Of a DNA stretch of 64,000 bases, positions 54,701-63,441 are shown one piece after another. The position numbers were made by a program, and so were the translations under genes. The notes beneath the pieces were generated by a model. That model was not told where the DNA came from, made no database searches, and worked only from the letters and a program-made list of their open reading frames with translations. Each line of letters opens with the position of its first letter. Position 1 is the first letter of the stretch. The stretch is from Luteimonas sp. BLCC-B24 (GTDB taxonomy: Bacteria; Pseudomonadota; Gammaproteobacteria; Xanthomonadales; Xanthomonadaceae): NCBI RefSeq assembly GCF_028550595.1, contig NZ_JAQQGN010000007.1, forward strand, positions 62,001 through 126,000, in the 5' to 3' direction.

Positions 54701-55759
54701 CCGTTCCGGGTGATCCCGCTGACGCTGGCCACCAATCCGGTGAAGGTGTACGAGTACCTCAGCGCAGGCAAGCCGACCGTGTCGGTCGACCTGCCCGAGA
54801 TGTCGCAGTTCGAGGACCTCGTGCTGCTGGCGGACACTGCGACCGGATTTTCGCAGCAGGTGTCGGCCGCCTTGGAACCCGCCAGCATGGAGCCCGCTGC
54901 GGTTGCGGCCCGCCAGGCATTCGCGCGCAACCAGACCTGGTCACACAGGGCGGCGGATCTCGACGCGGCGCTGGCGAAGATCGACGAACCCAGGGTCAGC
55001 GTGATCGTCCTGTGCTTCAACAATCTGGCCTTCACCCAGGCGTGCCTGGATAGCCTGGTGCGCTACAGCGATTATCCCAACCTGGAAATCATCGCCGTGG
55101 ACAACGCCTCCTCGGACGGCAGCCAGGCCTATCTGGCGGAGTGGGCAGCGGCCGGAGAGAACCGTCGATTCATCGCCAACGAGGCCAATCTGGGGTTCTC
55201 GGCAGGCAACAACGTGGGTCTTCGCGCCGCCACGGGTGACTACCTCGTCATCCTCAACAACGACACCTATGTCACGCCCGGTTGGGTGCGCGGCATGCTG
55301 CGCCACCTGAAGCGGCATCCGGAGGCGGGCCTGGTGGGCCCGGTGACGAACAATATCGGCAACGAGGCGCGCATCGAGATCCACTACAGCTCGATGGAGG
55401 AGATGATCGAACGTGCCCGCGCCTATACCTTGCGTCATCCCGGGGTGTCGTTCGAGATGGCGACCGCAGCCTTCTTCTGCGTCATGATGCCCCGGCAGGC
55501 GTACGAGGCCGTCGGGCCGATGGACGAAGACTTCGGCGTCGGATTCTTCGAGGACGACGACTATTGCCGACGACTCGCGCTCAAGGGCTTCAAGGTGTTG
55601 TGCGCCGAAGACGTGTTCGTGCATCACCATCTGTCGGCGAGTTTCAACAAGCTCAAGAGCGAGGCCAAGCAGGTGCTGTTCGAACAGAACAAGGCGATCT
55701 ACGAAGCGAAGTGGGGCCCCTGGTCGCCCCACGTGTACCGGGACCGCGGCACGCACTGA
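51743..55759 (+). CDS. Three-domain glycosyltransferase fusion (GT4, GT-B-like, GT2)
   Basis: A 1338-residue protein with no signal peptide. Residues 1 to about 360 are a GT-B glycosyltransferase (TEAFELGGLESYIRGEVAQL, SAVHAHPFTALLPAVACAS). Residues about 473-544 hold four 18-residue repeats, flanked by helical sequence predicted to coil. A second GT-B-like domain spans about 716-1070 (IDWHFRMQRPQHLAAAMAG, IGYYGAIAEWFDVDLVRRVA, NPVKVYEYLSAGKPTVSVDL). A GT2 domain spans about 1081-1338 (VSVIVLCFNNLAFTQACLDS, VILNNDTYVTPGWV, EDDDYCRRLALKG). It probably adds several sugars in one polypeptide. The ATG at 51743 begins MEKSLLIVTEAF. Confidence 0.9.
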   Translation: MEKSLLIVTEAFELGGLESYIRGEVAQLQRLGWKVHLACGHRFSEAMLPEGLASLTTGLALGPEADIAAFLGAVDHLVELARREQVSAVHAHPFTALLPAVACASTLGLRCAITLHGPDSISGSYGEAYDFMLTSLALPFASAVVAVSEEVADLACPYVEPQRLRVLENAIEPVEVVAGERHGRWLAVSRLDNAKIEGVAAFIRAAAELGLEGVDVCGDGPARDVLEASFTDMIASGQLRMLGAHADANVRMRAYAGVAGMGRVALEGLAAGLPVVLVGYSGVKGLLDDALYATASRSNLSGRGLPDVPVSALARQLQALRPGVVPEISVLARSERDADVLWRRFTEMLGDAAPVRSSVVEDYLRSLRTLYAASGASAYWSREVMDVLSRLVASPALHGTSLAQAFTIHSEAFTRTFVEQQVRTVLDTVGALPDAVAEQAALHCGSSESRDELARIAGMIDGLGEAVAASGESMRLELQSQMQSALQGVGSMRLELQSQMQHALEAAGSMHLELQSQVQHAIERVESMRLGLHSQMQHVLEEVEANGRASRSAEQALTHALDAREPPILLRLDSIERSIGAVEAWIDVQAQSRQELQALRAQSAALEAELQRVYSSSSWTLTRPMRAVKRLLVDPRGTSRHVRRMMGPAANAHPERLPRRSRVRQAWNFLRRTVSTGQISPADKARLRSMFRAGYARLGGKPGPGADAPPVAGPGMEDVFVWSVIDWHFRMQRPQHLAAAMAGKGHRVFYISNNFVDSPKAGFSVEPLDDTQRLFQVNLNVAGAPAIYFDIASPAQVEAIRASLAELLVWAGTTRSISLVQHPFWLQPAQSLPNMRLVYDCMDHHGGFEDNAASVLAGEQTLVENTDLLIVTSQWLHDEMADKSANLTMIRNATEYAHFCTRPAEVFVDEAQRRIIGYYGAIAEWFDVDLVRRVAVDHPDALVLLVGRDTVGAEARLEDLPNVRFTGEVAYTTLPYWLHAFDVCLLPFRVIPLTLATNPVKVYEYLSAGKPTVSVDLPEMSQFEDLVLLADTATGFSQQVSAALEPASMEPAAVAARQAFARNQTWSHRAADLDAALAKIDEPRVSVIVLCFNNLAFTQACLDSLVRYSDYPNLEIIAVDNASSDGSQAYLAEWAAAGENRRFIANEANLGFSAGNNVGLRAATGDYLVILNNDTYVTPGWVRGMLRHLKRHPEAGLVGPVTNNIGNEARIEIHYSSMEEMIERARAYTLRHPGVSFEMATAAFFCVMMPRQAYEAVGPMDEDFGVGFFEDDDYCRRLALKGFKVLCAEDVFVHHHLSASFNKLKSEAKQVLFEQNKAIYEAKWGPWSPHVYRDRGTH
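53159..53374 (+). repeat. Four 54-bp tandem repeats inside the glycosyltransferase gene
   Basis: Each unit encodes 18 residues of the form SMRLELQSQMQHALEAAG with substitutions. Units one and two differ at about eight of 54 bases, pointing to recent tandem duplication. The unit length equals five helical turns, so the number of copies sets the length of an alpha-helical spacer between the two first transferase domains. Confidence 0.9.
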
Positions 55760-55816
55760 GTCCGCGGTTGACTTGGGCGGCGGCAGTCCTCCGGGAAGGC
55801 CGCCGGCCCGGCGGGT

Positions 55817-56950
55817 TCAGAGCTGCTGTCTGACCCGCTGCACGATCCGTGCGGATGCCTTGCCGTCGCCGTAGGGGTTGTGCGCACGCGACATCGCTGC
55901 ATAGGCCTGGGCGTCGTCCAGAAGCCGTTCCGCTTCGGAGACGATGCGCCGGGTATCGGTGCCGACAAGGCGCACGGTGCCGGCTTCGACGGCCTCCGGG
56001 CGCTCGGTCGTGTCACGCATGACGAGAACGGGTTTGCCCAGCGACGGTGCTTCTTCCTGCACGCCACCGGAGTCGGTGATGATCAGGTACGCGCGCGACA
56101 TCAGGTAGACGAACGGCAGGTAGTCCTGCGGTTCGATCAGCACCACGTTTCTGACCCCGGCGAGAATGCGGTTGACGGGCTCCTGCACATTAGGGTTCAG
56201 GTGTACCGGATACACCACTTGCACGTCACCGCGTTCGGCAAGCGCCTTCAGGGCGTGGCAGATCTGCTCGAAGCCTCCGCCGAAGCTTTCGCGGCGATGG
56301 CCGGTGACCAGCACCATGCGCAGGCCCGCGTCCAGGAAGGGCAGGCGCGCCTGCAGATCGGCGGACAGCGCGTGATCGCGTTCGATGCGTTCGGCGACGT
56401 CGAGCAGCGCATCGATGACGGTATTGCCGGTGACCTCGATGGTGCCTGCGCCGATGCCTTCAGCCAGCAGATTCGCGCGTGAGCGCTCCGTGGGGGCGAA
56501 ATGCACGCTGCTCAGGGGCGCAGTGAGGCAGCGGTTCGCTTCCTCGGGCCACGGCGACCAGATGTTTCGCGTACGCAAGCCTGCCTCGACATGGCCGACC
56601 TGCACCTTGTTGTAGAAGGCCGCCAGCGCAGTCGCCAGCGTGGTGGAGGTATCGCCATGCACCAGCACGATGTCGGGGCGGTGTCGTGCGATCACCGCAC
56701 TCATGCCGGTGAGGATGCGGGCAAACAGGTCGGGCAGCGTCTGCCCCTCCTTCATGACGTCCAAGTCTTCGTCGGGGACGATCTTGAACAAGTCCAGCAC
56801 CTGGTCCAGCATCTCCCGGTGCTGGGCGGTCACGGCGACGATCGTGTCCAGCGACGTATCGGTCGAGAACGCCTTGACGACCGGCGCCATCTTGATGGCT
56901 TCGGGACGGGTGCCGAAGGCAATGAGGACTTTCTTTCGATCCACGGTCAT
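55817..56950 (-). CDS. wecB: UDP-N-acetylglucosamine 2-epimerase (non-hydrolysing)
   Basis: A 377-residue GT-B-fold epimerase making UDP-ManNAc. [92 protein letters not shown] are classical motifs. It is convergent with the glycosyltransferase gene. ManNAc from this enzyme would feed the O-antigen or enterobacterial-common-antigen-like sugars. Confidence 0.95.
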   Translation of the reverse strand: MTVDRKKVLIAFGTRPEAIKMAPVVKAFSTDTSLDTIVAVTAQHREMLDQVLDLFKIVPDEDLDVMKEGQTLPDLFARILTGMSAVIARHRPDIVLVHGDTSTTLATALAAFYNKVQVGHVEAGLRTRNIWSPWPEEANRCLTAPLSSVHFAPTERSRANLLAEGIGAGTIEVTGNTVIDALLDVAERIERDHALSADLQARLPFLDAGLRMVLVTGHRRESFGGGFEQICHALKALAERGDVQVVYPVHLNPNVQEPVNRILAGVRNVVLIEPQDYLPFVYLMSRAYLIITDSGGVQEEAPSLGKPVLVMRDTTERPEAVEAGTVRLVGTDTRRIVSEAERLLDDAQAYAAMSRAHNPYGDGKASARIVQRVRQQL

Positions 56951-57061
56951 CTCTCTGCGGCACGGCCGCGCTTGAAGAACAAGCGGCAGTCTAGTCGCTT
57001 GTGAGCGGACTCTTGATGTCGAACAGGTTTCTTGCGTCCTGGTCTGGGCTGCGGTCTGCCC

Positions 57062-59284
57062 CTAAGGGGAGGGCATTGCGTCCGGGGCCGCTGCCGCCAT
57101 GATATGACCGATGGTCAATGGTGGTTTCTTCTCGCATTGGAGCGTGACAGGCAAGTCCCTGTCGATGGAACGCAAGAGATCGTCGTCGAACCTGGCGGTG
57201 ATGACGCCGCTGCCGTACGTCGCTTCACCTTGAACGGTGCCGATGTGAACGGTGGGTCGCCCTCGCAGGCGCTTCATCGTGATCCAGATGTTGCTGGAGC
57301 CATCCGGCTGCAGGTTGTAGCCATCGCGTGCCGCTTGCTGTGGACCCCACTGATTGACTTCGAACAAGCAGCTTTCCCACGCCCCGTCGATGGTCATGTC
57401 GGTGTCCGCGCTGTGTACCAGCGTCAGGTGAGCATCCAGATTGCGAAGGAAGTAGCGGTTCCCCTGTATGGAGTCCGCACGCAACGTCCGAAGTTTCTCG
57501 AAGTGTGCACGTGCCGCTTTGCAGGACTCGCTATCAGCCAGCGGCGCCTGATGCGCGCAGTTGTGCCAGTCGCCATTTGCGTTTGCCAGCAGGTGGCCGA
57601 GAAACGGTCGGACAGACGAGGGCGCGGACTGTGAAGACTGGGGCAACAGCTCGCCTTCGCCCAGTAGGTCTGAGATCAGACCGGGAAGTTCGTAGAGTGG
57701 AACATCTCGAGTCAAGGTGACCGGCCCGCGGTCGCCATCGATCACGAGCAAGGGGGTGCGGGACAACGCGAGCTTGGCGCGCGTGTCATCGCTGTCGAAA
57801 TGGCCGGTGTCGCTGACATTGACCTGGTCGTAGACATCAGGGGCTGTGCCGCCCGTCAATACAGGGGCATGGTCCCCCAGCGCGATGATGATGGCATCCG
57901 GGTCAGCGGACAGAATGGCCACAGTCCAATCCATCAAGGCACGTGTGCTGTAGGCCACCGCATTGACGTACGCGTTCAAGAGGGGGGAGTCGGCCGGCTC
58001 TACGGATACCAGGTCCGGACGCGCATCGTGGTTCCTTGAATATCCCCAATGGGACGACAGCGTGACCTGATAGTTGAGTACTGGAACGTCAGGTGAGAGC
58101 GCGGTCAGATAGTCGAGATTCTGCCGAAAGAAGGATCCGTCATAGAGGTAGGCGCCCTCCATGTCATCGAGCTCGAACGCGCTGACAGGCCGGTAAAACG
58201 AGAAACCGCTCGCCTTGTAGGCGTTGTTGCGATTCCAGTTGGATTCTTCGTGGGCATGGCTCGCAACCGTGTGATAGCCATACGCGTTCAGCGCAGCGGG
58301 CAGGCAGGGCGAGGGGCGTCGCAGCAGGCCCACGAACGCGACGGAGTTCCGCGGTGCCGGGAATCCGCAGAGCACCTCGAATTCCGCATTGGCAGTTGCG
58401 CCCCCGAAGACAGGCGACAGCGCATACGGTCTGCCGGCAACCTCCCACAATGCTCTGAAGCGCGGATCGAGTGGATCGGTGTTGGTGCGATGATGTGCGA
58501 GGGACGATACATCCCAAAGACTTTCCATCAGCACGATATGGATGTTCCGCTTCGGAGGCTGCGCGAGCGGCTGCCAAGGCTGCAGCGGGAGTTTCTCGAT
58601 CTCGGCCCGCGTCGGGCCCTCGCGCTCGGCATAGCGATCGAGCCAGTCCTGCGCCAGATAGAGAATCGGGCCCCGTCCCTTCAAGAAAGCGATCGGATCT
58701 TCGTTCTGGCTGAGTTTGACGACCTCGCCGTCGTACATTTCATGCGACGGCAGGCCGACCGGCAATGCGACCTCGGCCACGGATGAGGACGCGCGCAGGG
58801 CTGATGGAATTGCAGCGATGTAGCCAGCGGCCAAGAGCACCGAAAGCAGCGTTCCTGCGCGAATCCTCAACATCCACGCAAGGAGAGCGAAGAAACCGCC
58901 TATCAGGGCGATCGCCACGGCGAGACGCCGACCGCTCAACGTATTGAGCAGGACAGGCAGAGCCTGCAGATCCTGGAACGACAGCGGCATCCGCATCATT
59001 GCGATCTTCAGCGGGTTGCCCAGCATGAGGATGCCGGCCAGCACGATGCAAAGCACAGCGCCCCAGTGGAAGCTGCGAAACGAGGGCCCCAAAGCGATCA
59101 GTACCGGCGAAAGAAGCAAGCCCGTGGCAATCGTGGCTGCGGCCGTGTAAGTAAAGTCGAAATAGTAGTGTGCTATCACTGCCATCAGGCCGCAGAGAGC
59201 CAGGCTCAAGAAAGCGTTGGCGCCTGCAAGCAACACGCATCGCGGCAGACGACTACGCGGTTGCGCGGCCGGATTTACGTCCAT
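57062..59284 (-). CDS. LTA-synthase/phosphoglycerol-transferase-like sulfatase-fold membrane protein
   Basis: A 740-residue protein. The first about 200 residues have four to five transmembrane helices, followed by an extracytoplasmic sulfatase-fold domain. Metal and nucleophile positions fit LtaS/OpgB-type enzymes: IHIVLMESLWDVSS (Glu), GGATANAEFEVLCGFP (Thr nucleophile), ASHAHEESNWNRNNAY and IIALGDHAPVLTG (Asp-His). A further C-terminal beta-rich region of about 100 residues is not recognised. It probably transfers phosphoglycerol or phosphoethanolamine to surface glycans. It lies between wecB and a lipoprotein. Confidence 0.85.
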   Translation of the reverse strand: MDVNPAAQPRSRLPRCVLLAGANAFLSLALCGLMAVIAHYYFDFTYTAAATIATGLLLSPVLIALGPSFRSFHWGAVLCIVLAGILMLGNPLKIAMMRMPLSFQDLQALPVLLNTLSGRRLAVAIALIGGFFALLAWMLRIRAGTLLSVLLAAGYIAAIPSALRASSSVAEVALPVGLPSHEMYDGEVVKLSQNEDPIAFLKGRGPILYLAQDWLDRYAEREGPTRAEIEKLPLQPWQPLAQPPKRNIHIVLMESLWDVSSLAHHRTNTDPLDPRFRALWEVAGRPYALSPVFGGATANAEFEVLCGFPAPRNSVAFVGLLRRPSPCLPAALNAYGYHTVASHAHEESNWNRNNAYKASGFSFYRPVSAFELDDMEGAYLYDGSFFRQNLDYLTALSPDVPVLNYQVTLSSHWGYSRNHDARPDLVSVEPADSPLLNAYVNAVAYSTRALMDWTVAILSADPDAIIIALGDHAPVLTGGTAPDVYDQVNVSDTGHFDSDDTRAKLALSRTPLLVIDGDRGPVTLTRDVPLYELPGLISDLLGEGELLPQSSQSAPSSVRPFLGHLLANANGDWHNCAHQAPLADSESCKAARAHFEKLRTLRADSIQGNRYFLRNLDAHLTLVHSADTDMTIDGAWESCLFEVNQWGPQQAARDGYNLQPDGSSNIWITMKRLRGRPTVHIGTVQGEATYGSGVITARFDDDLLRSIDRDLPVTLQCEKKPPLTIGHIMAAAAPDAMPSP

Positions 59285-59358
59285 CTGGTTACACGTCCAT
59301 GATCAGGCGGTCCGTTGCGCAGTGCTGCCGCTGCGCAAGTACTCTCCAAACGCGTTGT

Positions 59359-59817
59359 TCACTCGACGTTGAAAGTCACCGCGTCGCTACGGATATGCTT
59401 GCCAGCGGCATCACTGAGGCGGATCTCCAGCGCATACGCGCCAGGTGTCGTCAGGACCGTAGTGGACACCGCGCCAGTGACTGTGGAGCCCGAAACCGCG
59501 CGATTCGCCAGCAGTTCGCCGTCCAGCCACAGTGACGCGTCGGTATTTTCGAGGCTGCGGTCGGCCGATGCCCAGATGTTGACCGCTGGCCCGCCTTCAT
59601 CGCTCTGTACAGGAATCGACTGCGGTCCGAAGTTCGCAATCTGCAGGCCATCGAGACTTGTATGGGATGCGGCGTCCTCTTCGGCGCTTTGCGGAGTTGG
59701 TGCCGTTGTGGGCGCCGCATTGACGACATCCCCGTCCGAAGGCTTGCAGGCGGCCAATGCCAGACCACTGAAAATGATGACGAAAACGAATCGACTCTTG
59801 AGCGTGTGAATGCACAT
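59359..59817 (-). CDS. Lipoprotein with Ig-like C-terminal domain
   Basis: A 152-residue predicted lipoprotein: signal FVFVIIFSGLALAAC with lipobox Cys at about residue 24, a Pro/Thr/Ala linker, then a beta-sandwich-like region (NIWASADRSLENTDASLWLDG to IRSDAVTFNVE). Its gene lies 74 bases downstream of the phosphoglycerol-transferase gene on the same strand. The ATG is at 59815-59817. The local sequence is less GC-rich than the core genome. Confidence 0.65.
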   Translation of the reverse strand: MCIHTLKSRFVFVIIFSGLALAACKPSDGDVVNAAPTTAPTPQSAEEDAASHTSLDGLQIANFGPQSIPVQSDEGGPAVNIWASADRSLENTDASLWLDGELLANRAVSGSTVTGAVSTTVLTTPGAYALEIRLSDAAGKHIRSDAVTFNVE

Positions 59818-59952
59818 GTTTTTAGGCGCGGACGATTGGAAACGGGAGCTGACACTGACGGTCGGAATGGCCATGAGAGCGAACAGGCCATTGGCTTTTT
59901 TGGGTGGCTCCGGGATATTGGTGGTCCTGACGCCGGAGGTGATTTTACATAT

Positions 59953-60417
59953 ATGTTGCAAATTCGTGAAATTAGAGTAGCGTCCGGCGCGCGTGCGGCA
60001 GTGGTGTTTCTGATGGCGCTCCCGCTGCTTGTGACAGCGTGTCAAAGGCCGCCGGCCGACCCATCAGGGGTTGGGTATCAGGTGGTTGACGAAACAACGT
60101 CCCTGGATGGCTGTGTGATCTGCGTCGTGGCCGCCCCGCGCGCGCGCTGCACCGATGCCACCGAGGCCGCCGAGCTGCGATGGAATGTGCCTGCAGGCTT
60201 GCGGCAGGGACACAGCGTGGCCATCGAGATCGAACGTCAGGCGGGCGCGCGTGAAGTCGTGGCGCGCGGCGGCTTCAGCGGCCACGTCCTGCTGCGGCAA
60301 GCCGTTTCACCCGGCGATCGGATCCGTGTCGTGGGTGCGGCGGATGCCGCACCTCTGCTGCAAACGGATGTCGACACATCTAAGGGATGTGAGATCCAGA
60401 CGCCTGGCTCAGGGTGA
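59953..60417 (+). CDS. Second small lipoprotein, divergent from the first
   Basis: A 154-residue predicted lipoprotein: a long hydrophobic N-terminus with lipobox LVTAC followed by QRPPADPSGVGYQ, then a beta-rich domain with ELRWNVPAGLRQGHSVAIEI. It may have an Ig-like fold comparable to the neighbouring lipoprotein, but sequence similarity is low. The ATG at 59953 follows AT-rich DNA (TACATATATG). Its last bases overlap a convergent membrane-protein gene by nine. Confidence 0.55.
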   Translation: MLQIREIRVASGARAAVVFLMALPLLVTACQRPPADPSGVGYQVVDETTSLDGCVICVVAAPRARCTDATEAAELRWNVPAGLRQGHSVAIEIERQAGAREVVARGGFSGHVLLRQAVSPGDRIRVVGAADAAPLLQTDVDTSKGCEIQTPGSG

Positions 60418-61908
60418 GCCATCAGGGGCAGGCACAAGCTCCACAGGCCCCGCCGGTTCTGCCAGACGCTCCATCGCATAGCGGCTGCGCATCGTCTCCG
60501 AGAACGCATTGAGACGATGCTCGCGCAGCAACTCGATGGAGCGGATCCGCTCGTCGCGTCCGGCCTCGCAGATCACCAGGATGGGCGCGCACGACACAGG
60601 GCGCAGCGCCGGCGCCTTGCCCAGCAGGATCATCTGTCGCCCGAGGGTATTCCCGTAGGCCTGCACATAGGGCGCGGCGTTCCAGGTCGCCTTCGACAGC
60701 GGCACCTGGACGAGGATGATGCCGGCCAGCATCGCGCTGAGCAGTGCGGTCTGCATCCTGCCCCAGTGACGGCGATCACTGCCGGCCGACATGAGCGCCA
60801 GAGCCACGGTGCCCAGTTGATAGAGCATGACGTAGCGTGGCTGGAAGATGTAGTCAGGCCCGAACGTGGGCACGCGGCTGATGATGATGCCGGCAGTGGC
60901 GCCATAACAGAACAGCATCAGGCTGACCGCCAGGAACTGGGTGCGATTCCAGCTGTCGCGCAGGGCCCGCAGCCAGAACCAGGCATGCGCGGCAATCACA
61001 AGCAGACCGAGCAACTGGTGCGCCGGATCCGCAAGGACCGGCAGCAGCCTGGCCGCACCGCGGTCCACCACCGACTGCGCCGCCACCGACACCATCATCT
61101 GCAGCAGGGGCCGCCACCCCGCGTCCAGCATTGCGGTCAGCGGCGCCGCGGCCGGTGTTCCAAGGCCTGGATGCAGGTGCGCGAGACTGAGCCAGCGGTA
61201 GAGCGCGACGGTGACCAGCAGCAGCACCAGCAGGGCCAGTGCGCTGCGCCAACCCCGGAAGCGCAGTTTCGCTTCGCGCAGCATGACGGCGCATGCGACG
61301 GCGAGGACACAGATCAGGCCGCTGCCGTCCTGGGTGAACACCACCAGCGGCGCGATCAGGAGCACGGGGAGCCAGCGGTCACGTTCGATGACCTGCCAAG
61401 CGGCGATTGCCAGCGCGCACATGGCCAGTGGACCCAGGTAGCCCAGCGTGACCAGCGACCAGTTGAAGACCATGCCGCTGCTGAGCGAGACGAAACTCGC
61501 CGCACTTGCGACCATCGGCAGGATCCACCAGCGCCCTGCGCCCGACGCCAGGTTGTCGCGGGCTGCCACCCACAGCATCAGGCCCCAGGCGATCGCCGCG
61601 AAGCCGAGTCCGACGTAGGCTTCGATGACGAAATCCAGGTCGAAATACTCGGCGTTCCAGATCAGCAGGAGTTTCTGGATGGGCTGCGCGTGGTCGTCCG
61701 TACTGCGCTTGAGGTAAAGATCCTGCAGGCCGATGCCGCCGGTGTAGTACTTGTGCAGAAACGCGTCCACGAAGTACCACCCGTCCGAGGTCACGAACGG
61801 GATGGTCGCCTGCGAGATGTAGAGTGCGGCGTTGGCGAACGCGAGACCTGCAAGCGCCACGACCAGGAACATCGCACCCCGAGGCGGGAATCGTGGCCGC
61901 GTATGCAT
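60409..61908 (-). CDS. Polytopic membrane protein, possible GT-C glycosyltransferase
   Basis: A 499-residue protein with about ten to twelve transmembrane segments. An early extracytoplasmic loop has VTSDGWYFVDAFLHKYYTGG and DLYLKRSTDDHAQPIQKLLL, with acidic residues that could be catalytic as in GT-C transferases; this is inferred. A soluble C-terminal segment of about 90 residues has CAPILVICEAGRDERIRSI. The ATG at 61906-61908 is four bases after the wecE stop, so it is in an operon with wecE and its neighbours. Confidence 0.65.
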   Translation of the reverse strand: MHTRPRFPPRGAMFLVVALAGLAFANAALYISQATIPFVTSDGWYFVDAFLHKYYTGGIGLQDLYLKRSTDDHAQPIQKLLLIWNAEYFDLDFVIEAYVGLGFAAIAWGLMLWVAARDNLASGAGRWWILPMVASAASFVSLSSGMVFNWSLVTLGYLGPLAMCALAIAAWQVIERDRWLPVLLIAPLVVFTQDGSGLICVLAVACAVMLREAKLRFRGWRSALALLVLLLVTVALYRWLSLAHLHPGLGTPAAAPLTAMLDAGWRPLLQMMVSVAAQSVVDRGAARLLPVLADPAHQLLGLLVIAAHAWFWLRALRDSWNRTQFLAVSLMLFCYGATAGIIISRVPTFGPDYIFQPRYVMLYQLGTVALALMSAGSDRRHWGRMQTALLSAMLAGIILVQVPLSKATWNAAPYVQAYGNTLGRQMILLGKAPALRPVSCAPILVICEAGRDERIRSIELLREHRLNAFSETMRSRYAMERLAEPAGPVELVPAPDGSP

Positions 61909-61912
61909 GTTG

Positions 61913-63040
61913 TCAACCCGCCAGCGCAACGTCGGCAGCAGCGAAGATCTCGGGGAAATGCGCTTCCATTCCCAGCCAGAACGGCATCCGGACGACGCGA
62001 TCGCTGATGTCGTCCGTGACTGCCATCGTCGAGCCGGTCCGCCCGTTCTCGCGTCCAGCCGGCGACGAATGGAGTGGGATGTAATGGAACACGGCCTGCA
62101 CACCCTGCTGGCGGAGCGATTGGATGAACTGCGTGCGCGCCTCCAGCGAAGGAAGCAGCAGGTAGTACATGTGCGCGTTGTGCACGCAGTCGGCGGGGAT
62201 GGTGGGGCGGACAAGCCGGCCTTCGGCCTCGTGGCGCGCTGCCCAGTCCTGATAGCGGTCCCAGATGGCGAGGCGACGCTGGTTGATGAGGTCGGCATCC
62301 TCCAGCTGGGCGCTCAGGAACGCGGCCGTGATCTCGCCGGGCAGGAAGGAAGACCCGACATCCACCCAGGTGTACTTGTCGACCTGCCCGCGGAAGAACC
62401 TGCTGCGATTGGTGCCCTTCTCGCGCAGGATCTCGGCGCGCTCGGCGAAATGGGCATCCCTGCACAGCAGGGCGCCGCCTTCCCCGGAAATGATGTTCTT
62501 GGTTTCGTGGAAGCTCAGCGCGCCCAGCGCACCGATCGTCCCGAGCGGGCGGCCCTTGTAACTCGACAGGATCGCCTGCGCCGCATCTTCGACGATCGCC
62601 AGCCCATGACGGGACGCGATGTCCGACAGCGTGTCCATCTCGCACGCAACGCCGGCGTAATGCACCACACAGATCGCACGCGTGCGCTCGGTGATGGCGG
62701 CTTCCACCAGTCGCTCGTCGAGGTTCAGGGTGTCCGGGCGCACATCGACGAACACCGGGACGGCCCCGCGCAGGACGAAGGCGTTGGCTGTGGAGACGAA
62801 CGTGTACGAGGGCATGATGACCTCGTCTCCGGGCTGCAGGTCGAGCAGCAGCGCGGACATCTCCAGCGCGGCGGTGCAGCTGTGCGTCAGCAGCGCGCGC
62901 GCCGCGCCGGTGCGCTGTTCGAGCAGTGCATGGCACCGCTTGGTGAACTGGCCGTCCCCGGACAGGTGGCCGTTCGCATGCGCCTGGGCGATGTGCGACA
63001 GCTCACGCCCGGTCATGAAAGGTTTGTTGAAGGGAATCAA
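61913..63040 (-). CDS. wecE: dTDP-4-amino-4,6-dideoxygalactose (or related) sugar transaminase
   Basis: A 375-residue PLP-dependent sugar aminotransferase closely resembling WecE/RffA. IPFNKPFMTGRELSHIAQAH, THSCTAALEMSALLLDLQPG, PSYTFVSTANAFVLRGAVPV, SFHETKNIISGEGGALL (PLP Lys) and EKGTNRSRFFRGQVDKYTW are nearly diagnostic. The product is dTDP-Fuc4N or a similar 4-amino sugar. The start is TTG at 63038-63040, giving MIPFNKPF, with GAGG five bases upstream; the extended upstream frame lacks homology. Confidence 0.92.
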   Translation of the reverse strand: MIPFNKPFMTGRELSHIAQAHANGHLSGDGQFTKRCHALLEQRTGAARALLTHSCTAALEMSALLLDLQPGDEVIMPSYTFVSTANAFVLRGAVPVFVDVRPDTLNLDERLVEAAITERTRAICVVHYAGVACEMDTLSDIASRHGLAIVEDAAQAILSSYKGRPLGTIGALGALSFHETKNIISGEGGALLCRDAHFAERAEILREKGTNRSRFFRGQVDKYTWVDVGSSFLPGEITAAFLSAQLEDADLINQRRLAIWDRYQDWAARHEAEGRLVRPTIPADCVHNAHMYYLLLPSLEARTQFIQSLRQQGVQAVFHYIPLHSSPAGRENGRTGSTMAVTDDISDRVVRMPFWLGMEAHFPEIFAAADVALAG

Positions 63041-63071
63041 GTGGGCCTCGCGGTAATTGGCATAAGGTGGA

Positions 63072-63437
63072 TCAGGTAGCGGACCGCGACAGCACGACCA
63101 CACCCAGCATGATGATCAGCGTGCCCGCGATCTTGTAGCTGTCCAGCTGCTCACGGAACAGCACGACCGCGAGCAGGGCGACCAGGAAAAAGTTGATCGC
63201 CATGTAGGGATAGGCGCGGCTGATGGGCATCTTGCTGATGGCCGCCATCCAGCACAGCGATGCGCCGAAAGCGGCCGCGAATGCAGAAATCACCCACGGC
63301 TTGAGCAGGAGCTGCAGCAGGTTCAACGGTTGCAGCGGCGCGGCAATCAGATGCCCATGAACGCCGACCTGCCACTTGAGGATCAGCTGGCCGTACACCG
63401 TCAGCAGGATGGTGAGTCCGATGAAAACGTAGCTCAT
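63072..63437 (-). CDS. Small four-helix DMT/SMR-type membrane protein
   Basis: A 121-residue protein with four hydrophobic helices similar to half of an EamA transporter or to ArnE/ArnF: LTILLTVYGQLILKWQVG at the start and ISKMPISRAYPYMAINFFLV, VLFREQLDSYKIAGTLIIML at the end. It may act as a dimer to flip a lipid-linked sugar. It is placed between wecE and the acyl-CoA reductase gene in one transcriptional direction. Confidence 0.8.
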   Translation of the reverse strand: MSYVFIGLTILLTVYGQLILKWQVGVHGHLIAAPLQPLNLLQLLLKPWVISAFAAAFGASLCWMAAISKMPISRAYPYMAINFFLVALLAVVLFREQLDSYKIAGTLIIMLGVVVLSRSAT

Positions 63438-63441
63438 GTCG

